DNA of 64,000 nt, taken from positions 338,277,504 through 338,341,503 of the forward strand of contig OX422211.1 in assembly GCA_949130495.1 (NCBI GenBank), given 5' to 3'. The translations under genes and the position numbers were made by a program. The stretch's first letter is position 1, and each line of letters begins with the position of its first letter. The notes beneath the pieces were generated by a model. That model had not been told where the DNA came from. It made no database searches and saw only the letters and a program-made list of their open reading frames with translations. The DNA comes from Sambucus nigra. Its lineage: Eukaryota > Streptophyta > Magnoliopsida > Dipsacales > Adoxaceae. Of the stretch, positions 54,481 to 64,000 are shown piece by piece.

Positions 54481-57400
54481 TTACACAAACCTAAAATGTA
54501 ATTATACACAACCATGCATACTAAAAATGATGAAAGCATAGTTGTGTCCAACAATTTGAAATACAATTACCAAAAAAGAAGTAACCCCCTTTTCGAAAAA
54601 AAATATGGAATAACGTGGCCACGCAACACCTCCATCTAGAACTCCTGCCTTTTTTTTGTTCAACCCACGACCTAAATCCCTCTCCAACTCGAGTTGATCT
54701 ATAAAGCAACAATTTGATTGATAAGAATATATAACTATAAATAAAAAATAACTAAAAGTAATTGAAGGGAAAAAAAATGATTTTTTTACTCGGGTATCTT
54801 GCTAATTGCCAAAATTGGACCTTAGTACTGTCATTGGAGAAGTAACTGAAACAAACTTCAACACTCAATAATCAAACCTGAAAGAAGCTATTCTGACCTC
54901 AAACATGATTAGGCCTTCTTTTTGATGAAATTAGGATCTCAAAACCTGAAAAACATAACAACAGTATGAGATTTGCAACCACATATCAGGTTTTAATGTT
55001 TGAATCTCTAAAATAAAATCTTACCAAATCTTGTGGTGAGAAAACGAACCAAATCGGACATAATCTTATAGTTGGCACATAAGAGAGAGAGATCATAGGA
55101 CTTTGTAACTTAGCCATAATCCAGTAGTGATAATGATAACAGTCAACTCAATTAGTAACCTGTAAAAGAAAGACAGAGATCATAAGGTGTTGCAAGTATA
55201 ATTAGTAACCTGTAAAAGAAAAAATAAACAATACACTTCAATACATGAGGCAATTGAAAATAAACAATACACTTTCAGAAACCAAAGAAAATATAGGGCA
55301 TTAGTATGGTGTAAAGACAAACAAATCATGTGTAGTTACCATACTCACCTAATAATAAGTGGACCATTAATCAAATTGCATTTTTCCCAAATCTAATTTT
55401 AGATCAAATCTGTTTTAGATCAACTAACAAATTTATTTTAGATCAAATCTGTTTTAGATCAACTCTGTTTTTAGATCAACTTTGTTTTAGATAAACGACA
55501 AAAAATGGCAATATAAACCCAACCAAACTAAGAAATTCAATTTTGAAAAGCGAAACAGTGGTTGCCTATAAAAAAGGCAATATAAACCCAACCATCCCTA
55601 ACATGTCTTCAATTTTTATAGTAGGTAATAATATCTCACAAAACTTAACTGTATGCATATATGATGCATAACAGGTGAGACAAATAAGTAATATGCTGCA
55701 TATGCATATAAAATGTATATTTTCCACTGCCAAAGAGAAAATCAAGTAGCAAAGTATAACAAACTAACTAATTTGTTATACCAAAGTCATCTTTAAAAAA
55801 AATCTTTTTACAGACATTTATTCAAACATATGATGTGCTGAGTAAACAAACATATAACATTCCCCCATATGATGTGCAAAGGGAGGAGATATGGTGGTCG
55901 CTGATGAGGATCAAACGTGCCTTACACTGAACAACCAATAACCCCTGAAAAAATATAATCATATATCCCTGACACAAAAATAAGAATGAAAAATAAGAAA
56001 TCCAAAACAAATCCTATGTTGAAATGAAAAGAATGGGAAAAATACATAGATATTATGTAATGAACTGAGTAATTTAATTGAAGAAATCTAAAACAAAGGG
56101 ACATACCAAGAATTTAATAACCTTCTGCTTAACAACCACTTTAGGCTCCTTCACCGTGCAAGAATTCATCATCGCAATATCTCGATACCAAAACCCAATA
56201 AAAACATTAATTATACACAAACACATCAGATGTTGGTAAAAATGACAAACTTACAAAAAACTATGTTTAAGAGATATTGCTTTTCTCTTTTTTATCTCTC
56301 CCCTTTCTATTTTTTCAATCATTCATTCTCCTTTATTATTTAAGAAACTGATAGTGAAAGAGAGTGGCAGAGTGGGAGAGATATTATAGGAGTAGTTTGA
56401 GAAAATATGGGAGTGGGATGCATGCGATTATTCATTCTCCTTAAAGGAACAAAATGAAAACATACACAAAACTTGTGCTCTGCTGAAACCGTGCTACAAA
56501 TCAAATGCGAGCACCCCTAACATGTAAACACACGTAAACCTAAGATTTCGACCAAAATAAAAATAAGACAAATTTGGAAAATAAAAAATAAGTGCAAAAA
56601 TAAAGATCGTGCTCTTCTAAACTGGTGAACAACTCCGGTGAAAGCTAAAAAATAAGTTCTATAATGGATACCTTAGGGGTCTTTTCGGCGATGTGGTATG
56701 TTCCCTATGTGTTCACTGTCAAGTATAAGGAACAATTTGTAGCACTCAGTTCCCTATCAAGTAAGAAAATGAAAAGGCATACGACACTTGAAAGATACAA
56801 AACTTTCATATCATGTATGATTTGTTGAGGGAATGGTTTTGTTCAAAGGTATTATTCTATCAAATCTCTTACATATACTCAAAACAGAGCAACACAACAA
56901 ATAGAAATATAGTTTAAAAATCAACAACCTTGCTTATTATATAAAAAGTAAACAAAAAACGAGACATTCTATGAACAGAGGTCCAGAGAAAAGAAAAGAG
57001 ATGTCAAACATTCTAATGAATATTTTGGAGAGATAAAACCCATATTATATCTACCCTCCAAAATCAATATTCCATTACCTCCATCAAACTCATAGTTTGA
57101 GGAACTGTCACTGTGAATACCTTAAGTTCTAGTTTATTTATAAGGGGAAACATACAATGTGGATTTTTCTCTATACATACCTTAAGACCATCACTATGAA
57201 TAGTGTTCTCCAAAGATAGAAACATACTTGGGAGTAATCAATTGGCCTAAATTGATTATTGTCACGAATTAGATTGGGTCTCCAGAGCGATAGTGAGTGC
57301 TTATAAAGAAATTTATTAGCTTGTTATCTATCTTCCATCTGAATTGTAAACTGCTCACATTTATGTTACCATCTCAAAAGATTAGCAACATATAAAATAA

Positions 57401-57594
57401 ATTACTCAAAATAAAATCAGATTAAGTAATAGATAGAAACATACTTGGGAGAATAAGTGCTCTTTTTCTAACTGATTTATTTTTAGGTTTATGTTTCTAC
57501 TGCTTAGGTGGATTATTGGTCCACTGAATTTATGAAATCTACAATTACTGCCTAAAAAAATAGTTTGCCTCGTGTTTCCACTTTTACTCGCATT

Positions 57595-58010
57595 CTACAC
57601 TACACATTTGCTCCCATTCCATACTACATTGCTTCATCCAACTCCTCACGTGATGAAGGGAAAAGCTCTATATCGCGACTGCTGCAGAGTCTTCTTGTCA
57701 TTCACCATTGCATCTTTCGAAGCTTCAACACTTGCAAACTCCACAAATGCTTCGCCATTAGGCCTTCCCCTCTGAATTAACAATAAAAGGAATCAAGTCT
57801 TAAGATAGCATAAAATCATTAACGAAATTCATAATTTCATCCTTATCATCTGAGAATGGAAATACCCTCAATTGTAGTATCCTAGTATGCTCAATAGAGT
57901 CCCTTCCCTCATAAGAAGATTTCAACCTTGAGGTACTGCGATGAGGTGAACCACCTCGAGCATCTGAGACACGCATATGAGACTTAAAAGTTAAAGAAGT
58001 TAAAAATATC
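57595..58010 (-). pseudogene. hnRNP H/F-type RNA-binding protein fragment (captured)
   Basis: Intact homologues are plant hnRNP H/F-like (GRSF1-type) proteins with RRM domains that bind RNA in splicing and processing. The minus strand reads VSDARGGSPHRSTSRLKSSY, then EHTRILQLRVFPFSDDKDEI (RRM RNP2 region, normally LRLRGLPFS) up to NDFMLS and a stop near 57800. After a short gap it continues with RGRPNGEAFVEFASVEASKD (RNP1 region GEAFVEF) and, after a one-base frameshift, IELFPSSREELDEA. Stops and shifts make it non-functional, and only the second RRM and its lead-in remain. It lies inside the Helitron in the same orientation. Confidence 0.8.
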
Positions 58011-60289
58011 AAAAATGAAAGAGAAGAGAAAAAATAAGTGTGCTTACCATGTCGTCGAATCCCCATGTAACCAAATTACGTCCCTGCATACATATAAGGC
58101 ATTAAAACTTGATTGATAATTGAACACTTGTCCCAAAAATATATAGAGGCGGGAGAAAATACCTTAATCAAGTAAAAACGAATATTTCTATGATAAATTA
58201 AATACTATTTTAATTAAACACGACAACCAATAAAAACAAAATGTCCCATGTGTAAGCTGTAAAACAATTTAAATTTAATCTCAAACCATAGCCAACAATT
58301 TCTCGTTCGCAATAAAACCAAGCAGATAAGTCTCAAAATCAAGTAGATCACCCAATTGGGCATTTTGCCAAACACATAGCAATGGGCTATCCATGAAATG
58401 AATGACAACATTTAAAAAAACTGCACCCAAATTCCACTATCATTTTATTGCCCAACTTTTTGTTTTGAAGAATATATTCGTAGAGTAAGATACAAAAAAG
58501 GCATTACATAAAAATTGCTGGGAGATAACCAACACATGACCAACTTGATGCTATTTTGAAACCCCAAACTTTGGTGAATCCGTAATGGAAAATATAAACC
58601 ATGGCTTATAAGTCAAACTCATGTACGAACCAATACATTTAGCATAATTAGATGAAGAACATACAACTCGGTGTAGGAACCAAAGCCAAGTTTATTAAAA
58701 GTAAACAATAGACAATCACAAATAATGCTAAAAGTGAAATAAAAATTGTATAGGTCATACCATGAATATCTTCAGACCAATAATCCAAACCTATAACAAA
58801 ATAAAGAGGCACCAAGTTAGTACCTGAAAGAAAAAGAGACTAACAAATGAAACAATAGTAAATATTTGCAATGAAATCACAACAATTGTACAGATTTCAA
58901 TGACACCCCAATAGTGCTTTGACATTTACTAAGACAAACAAAAAAATTGAAATTAAGCATAAAAAACCATACCTACTGCAATGACACGTTGTCTTCATAG
59001 ATCTGAGCTCAAATTGTAGTTGTGGGGAGATGTGGATCTTACTAGATCTGGGGTTAAAAATTAAATTTTTCAAAAATCCCAAAACAAAATATATCACCAG
59101 TACAAAGTTATACTAAATTGAGTGCTACTCCAAAAACATTTCAGCATTAAATTAATTTATAGTGACTGAGATTAAAAAAAAAAAACACTTTTGAAGACTT
59201 ACCATTAATCCAAACCAATCAATAATAGCACGTGTAATAGTGATCAACATCCTCAACTATTATATATGGGAGAAGAAAACACACAAACAAATCAACAATA
59301 ATAATCAGAAGGTGAAATTTCACCTTGGAAACTGAAGTAATCAATTTCGAAACAGAAAAATACAATGCAATCATATATATAGAATTTCACCTTCTGAGTA
59401 TACCTGTCAATTTGGGTTCCCGGAAACGTGATAACATGTTTTTCCCCTTAAACACACCAATACAAATTACAATCATGTACCTTCAAGACTATAGCATCTT
59501 TCTTTATTCATGTACCTTCAAGCATATAGCTTCTGCTGGAAATGAACCATTATATAAATATCGATAATGTTTGTTGAAATGTGAATACTACTATGTAGTC
59601 TTCAGCATTATAATCTGCTCAGTTACCATTAACAAACTTCCCAACAATATTATATATATGCATACGGCGAGTTAATTGATGCGTACGACAAGTTAATATA
59701 ACAATATTGTTAATTTTATTATATTTGTGTTCATTGACTAATATCAAAAGTGATTAAAAGTTCTAATACATTCAACATAAAGATTCAAACTAATTTGAAA
59801 AGTGATGTTAAGTAGTCACAGTAAAATTAATGATCAAACGTAAGTGAAAACCAAGATTACAACAACAGAAGTTCAGGGCAACAGAATACTTGAACATTGA
59901 ACATGTGTAAGAAGAAGAAGAAAAGTTCAACCCACTCTTGCAAGATGTCATGAATATAATTAGAATATTTGCCTTCCAAAAATTACATGAATATAATTTG
60001 AATATTTGTCATTAATATAATTAGAATATTTTTCTTCCAACTAAATACTTGGAGCTCGACATCATAAAAAAAATTAAAATATGAAATTTTGAATATCTGC
60101 CTTCCAAAAATTACAAACCTTAAATTAAGGAGGCCCTGGAAACAAGAATAGAACTAATATACCGAATTAAAAATTAGTGAATAAATTGAGAGAAAATGAA
60201 ATAAAAATTATGTCAATAGACACAATAGTGCTTCCGACAAAGATAAATTATCCACTAAATGTGTAAGATAATCTTTCTTAGACATTCAA

Positions 60290-60560
60290 TAATCAGGTAT
60301 AAGAAAAAGACAGGTTTTAGGAGCAACTTGCACTATATTCCGTCAAAATCAATATTCCCTTAAGAACGGGATGAGCACATTGCATTAGCAGGGTTGATTT
60401 ATCATTGAAAAACTGGGAAAGGGATGAGCACATTATCAAAAGCAACAACTTCCCTACTTTCAATACCAATCGTTGTCATTTCATACTAATTACATTATCC
60501 GGACTGAATTATCGTTGAAAAAATAGGAAAGGGATGAGCACATTATACATGGGAAATTAA
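60290..60560. repeat. Repeated block with GGGATGAGCACATT
   Basis: GGGATGAGCACATT occurs three times (about 60370, 60423 and 60532) with related flanks such as GATTTATCATTGAAAAACTG and GAATTATCGTTGAAAAAATA. Confidence 0.75.
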
Positions 60561-60959
60561 AAGAATACAACATAAATAAGTGAAGCGACTGAGCTCACCT
60601 TGGCATTTTTTCAAGCACTTGGCATTCAATTAAATGGTGCTTCTAAAGGGATCAACATAACTGATAGTTTACAAATAGTATACATGAAAACATCCTTAAA
60701 AGACTAAATTAATTCATATGAACTTATACATAGAAACCAAATATTGTTCTCCCAAGGTCCATTCGAGATCCCCTCATACATCATTAATAAACGTAATCCC
60801 TAATATCAATGAGGCTGATCATCAAGAATAAATTAATCAACTGACATATACTTCTAAAATCATATTGTCAAAAGAAATACTAATAAGAGAAGTCAGAAAA
60901 AAATGTAAAAGTATAGCATCCATTGAGTCGAAAATGCATATAAAACATTCATCGAGTAG

Positions 60960-61115
60960 AAAATGTATATAACTCGTTAAGATAATAGAGCTTAGCAAAT
61001 ACATACAACATATAAAACAATCATTAAGATGAATTTCATATCAGTATCAAACACATACAACATATAAAACATTCATTAAGATAATAGAGCTTAGCAAATA
61101 GAGATAAAAACTTCA
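60960..61115. repeat. Tandem duplication in the Helitron (AGAGCTTAGCAAATA unit)
   Basis: TAATAGAGCTTAGCAAATA and CACATACAACATATAAAACA each occur twice. Confidence 0.75.
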
Positions 61116-61439
61116 ATAAAATTCATGAAAAACTTACAGTTACAGCATCAATATGAAACAAATTTGAAAACTTCAATGAAATTCATTCCAAGTAAACATC
61201 AATGTGTGTGATTGACATATATGGTGAACTAAAACTGGTAAAAAGTAATGATTTCAAACCCCCAAAAGATAATATACCATTCAGCATCTTACTACTAATT
61301 TCTAGTTGAACCATTGTCAAATAAACTTTTTCCCCAATTTTGGAACTGTCAAAACCTAAAACATGCATTTTAGCACCTATAAATAATACCTAAAATGCAC
61401 AAAAAATGGAAAAAAAAAATCTATAAAGATGATAAAAGG

Positions 61440-61905
61440 AGTATACCTGTTTAGGCTATTCCAAGTATAATCAATAACCTGCAAAAGAAAAAATAAACAA
61501 CAAAACATAAAAAAATGATTAGATCCCAACACATAAGCATACATGTAAACATAAACATACATGTAAAACAATATAAAACAAAATGAATAAAATCAAAATA
61601 CATCTTAACCAAAATCAAAATGAACAAAGTCCTAAAATAAACCCTAAATACAGTGTATGTGGGTATGTATCTAAACAAAGAGAAATGGCAAGAGTCTAAC
61701 AAAGGGAAATCACGTGTATGTGAAAATAGGGTTCTTGGATGAGAGAAAGATGCGATAGATGGAGGGCGACGGGTGAGTGTGTACGTGTAAGAGTGTGAGA
61801 TATCCATTTGAAACCTTCGAACCCTAGATTTACCCCAAGATCCATTCGAGAGAGAGCAAAGAGATTTACCTTCTGATTGCTAATGAACAAATGGAGAGAG
61901 AGAGA
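61440..61905 (-). other. Leader-like (5' UTR plus first introns) captured sequence
   Basis: The minus strand has a CT-rich leader, AATCAGAAG/GTAAATC as a possible donor (about 61870), then T-rich intron-like sequence and a mini-exon GTTATTGATTATACTTGG...AACAG between TTTTGCAG and GTATAC (61481-61450). A related mini-exon pair lies at 55140-55235. The pattern suggests the 5' region of a plant gene carried by the Helitron. The source gene is unknown and may be the hnRNP gene. Confidence 0.35.
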
Positions 61906-62149
61906 GAGAGATAGAGAGAGATTAGTGTACTCGTCTAGTGTGTAAAAGCTTCCAATGTGTTAATTTTCTATTTTATCCATGTATTTGAATTTTGAGTAAA
62001 AGGAGAAAAAGAAATGAAGGGTATTAAAAGAGGGGGAAATCAAATAGTTAAGGGACAAAAATGGTAATAGGGGTATTTTAATCTCAACCATTAGATTGTT
62101 GCCTTGGTGGACAAATCCTAGCCCCTATATATATGTGTGTATGATTATA

Positions 62150-63389
62150 TTTGTGTGTATGATATGTATTTGAAATATGACACTCTAGTGGGGTGCTATT
62201 GGTGGAGGTTGCGTCCTGTGGGCGATCTCTCCTGACGAATTCCAGCAGGTGTAGTATCAATCCCTAGGGTCATAGGCGTCCACGTATGGCCACTCTATGT
62301 GAGTTTGTAGTCCCAGTGGAGAAATGCGGTATGGTTATGACCAATTGACTCAGTACCTATGACCACCTCCAGTAATTCTACGATTTGGGTTCGGTGGTGA
62401 GATTCCGACCCGATGGCCCAGGATATGATGTGTGTTATGTTTATAGCGAGTGATATATATGTGTACTTGATGTGATATAGAAATACGTATATAACTGTGA
62501 TGAAAAATATATATGGGCATGTAATATTAAAGTGCAATGTTGAATTAAAAACTATTTAATGTTATTTGAAATGAATTGATAAATTATAATTGAGAATTAT
62601 AATTGTTAAGCGAAAGTGAAATCTAATTATATAATATACACATGACACAGATTAGAGTATCGAGTTAAGGTTACTTTGAGAGTAGTTAGGTTGGGTAGCA
62701 TAACTAGGATGTTAAAATATATACATTAGGTGCGCATTATAGTTGAGGGATGAGTGTTATCTCATTGGAGTGCAACACCATTTTAAATATGGAAGAATGC
62801 ACTTATATTTATTAAAGCATTTTATTTACTTGCAAAATATTTTCAAAAGGATTTGGGCTTTAACCCGTATCGAAATATTTTCAAAACCTTTTAGGTGTTT
62901 AACCACAGGACGCCAAGCACAAGTATCATTCCCAGGGTATCGGAGTTGTAGCTGCTGTGGAGTGTTGCAGGGATTGTTTTTTCGTTTTCTATCTTCGAGA
63001 TTCTAGATAGGAATCAGTTAGTTAGTATCGGGGTATGCTTCCCAGTGTCATCTTTTATCTCATTTTTTTTTATTTAATTCAGTTTTTATGGATATTGTAT
63101 TGGATTATAAACTAATGGTTTATTCGTTTAATGGATTTTATTGTATTTCAGTATTCAAATTTACTTATGTGATTGTGGATTTAATTAGCTGTCTGAATGG
63201 CTTATGGTGAATGGTTTTAACTATGATAATTTAATTGATGATTAAAATTTGACACAAGGCTTGATTAAATAATAGGTGGTTAGTAATTAATCAACTTTCG
63301 ACAGTGATGCTAAGAATCAGCCAATGAGATTCGTGTTTTATTTTATTAGAGGGTTGACCACTCATTAATTTAATAAGCGAGGTGTCACA
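62150..63389 (+). repeat. 3' part of a Ty3-type (Tekay-like) LTR
   Basis: Ends GAGGTGTCACA at 63389, mirror of a TGTGACACC start, and holds LTR-like non-coding sequence (for example CGTCCTGTGGGCGATCTC near 62210). The 5' part is missing, cut near the Helitron end. No primer-binding site follows it, so it is a solo or 3' LTR. The flank after it is TCAACCCC. Confidence 0.5.
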
Positions 63390-63424
63390 TCAACCCCTTA
63401 AAATGCCTTAAACCTTGACTGCCA

Positions 63425-63606
63425 TGACCAAGGTAGAGTTTTTAGGCCAAGACTATCGTGGAAAAACTCTAGTTATTAAGGAGGATGAGGAGGATGAGGT
63501 CTTTGAAATTGATACTAGTGTTTCTCGTCTTACAAAAGTGACTTCCAGGAGACTAATCTTATCATCTGGAAACACTTATATGGAATTGAACCATCCATAC
63601 ACATAA
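63425..63606 (+). other. Short unidentified ORF, possible exon
   Basis: The frame MTKVEFLGQDYRGKTLVIKE, then DEEDEVFEIDTSVSRLTKV, has protein-like composition and an acidic middle, and ends just before a MITE start. I do not recognise the family. It follows an LTR end, so it could be an interrupted exon or a chance ORF. Confidence 0.3.
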
Positions 63607-63611
63607 GGGTA

Positions 63612-64000
63612 GGGGTGCACAACGGAACCGGGAAAATTGATAAACCGAACCGGTTGTATTGGGTTGAGTTGGTTCGATTTTTTAGACTATTGGTTCGGTT
63701 CCAGTTCCAAAAAAATAAAATTGATATTTTTGGTTCGGTTCTAGGTTCCATTGTAAATCCAACCCGAACCGATTCGCTACCCAAACCGATCCGAACCGAT
63801 ACGGTATATTTTATAAAATAAATAAATATATATGTATATAACACTTGTAATTTATATTTTTGGGATTACCTGAGTATCTAACTTATGTTATTAGGGATCA
63901 AAATTAATTTTGACCTTAGAAAAGTTTTTTTTGAAATACATTAATCTTAAGATTTCACTAAGTTTGAAATATGAATTTGGAATCGAAAATTGATCTGAAC
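63612..64000. mobile_element. MITE-like repeat, left end (runs off the window)
   Basis: AGGGGTGCACAACGGAACCG followed by repeated GAACCGG/GGTTCGGTTC words is a common start of plant hAT-type MITEs. The right end is outside the window or not recognisable. Confidence 0.45.

Larger units (their letters stand above)
54049..62144 (-). mobile_element. Non-autonomous Helitron (about 8.1 kb) with captured gene fragments
   Basis: The minus-strand 3' end reads CCGTGCCTTCAGTCACGG (5-bp stem hairpin), eight bases later CTAG (54052-54049), then T from the host. This is the standard Helitron 3' terminus. The 5' terminus is less sure: a TC after A at 62144, followed by ATACACACATATATATAGGG, is the best candidate. 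No Rep/helicase ORF was found. The interior holds fragments of an hnRNP H/F-type gene in the element's own orientation, leader-like sequence near its 5' end, exon-like pieces with splice sites and several internal tandem duplications. Gene capture is typical of Helitrons. Confidence 0.7.

Noticed and set aside
61451..61807. 118-codon minus-strand ORF in the Helitron
   Set aside because: Runs through probable splice sites and T-rich intron-like sequence. Hydrophobic composition from T-richness is not evidence of a protein.
54049..62144. MULE or other TIR transposon instead of Helitron
   Set aside because: The two ends are not inverted repeats and no target duplication was found, whereas hairpin plus CTAG-T fits a Helitron 3' end.

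Overview
This looks like a repeat-dense intergenic or pericentromeric stretch of a flowering-plant (probably eudicot) nuclear genome. The evidence is the mix of Ty3/gypsy elements of the Tat type, Tekay/Del-type long LTRs, Ty1/copia remains, plant L1-type LINEs, hAT, MULE and Tourist-type MITEs, a Helitron, and fragments of plant genes with GT-AG introns. I see no intact host gene and cannot name the species.

Layout. 1-5036: 5' half of a decayed minus-strand Tat-like Ty3 element (LTR, PBS, gag-protease, start of RT). 5037-8690: minus-strand gene debris, including an unidentified exon split by a 1,007-bp hAT element with a perfect 8-bp target duplication, and a two-exon DEAD-box helicase (DDX6/Dhh1-RH8/12 type) pseudogene. 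8687-11279: probable solo LTR carrying two copies of one hAT MITE family. 11315-12830: G-rich tract, LTR-like debris and a SINE fragment. 12830-33050: a LINE split into pieces by a TRIM-like mini-retrotransposon, by a MITE/MULE nest holding a 2,450-bp solo Tekay-type LTR, and by a young 12,059-bp Tat element (20945-33003). 33051-35170: no gene, but one 241-bp tandem duplication. 35170-41240: a second LINE carrying a 1,765-bp hAT element and a small MITE. 41240-47330: a second copy of the unidentified exon, a MULE-like end, a 0.45-kb direct repeat, a Tourist-like MITE and a SINE fragment. 47331-50350: two Tekay-type LTR pieces facing each other, forming a long inverted repeat. 50360-54048: simple degenerate repeats, then copia gag and Tat protease remnants. 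54049-about 62144: a non-autonomous minus-strand Helitron that carries a fragment of an hnRNP H/F-type RNA-binding protein gene. 62150-64000: 3' part of another LTR, a short unidentified ORF and the start of a MITE.

The most remarkable unit is the Tat element at 20945-33003. Besides sense gag-pro-pol it carries, between pol and the 3' LTR, an antisense gene that I can model as six exons (31494 down to 28882, 533 codons plus stop). All five introns are GT-AG, and the frame is kept across every junction. Its last intron is built of about twelve 57-bp tandem repeats, each containing a hairpin. The two LTRs differ by only about six substitutions and one 14-bp indel, yet the sense gag-pro-pol frame is broken several times, which suggests mobilisation in trans or very recent decay. 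The Helitron with its captured RRM exons is the second most informative unit.
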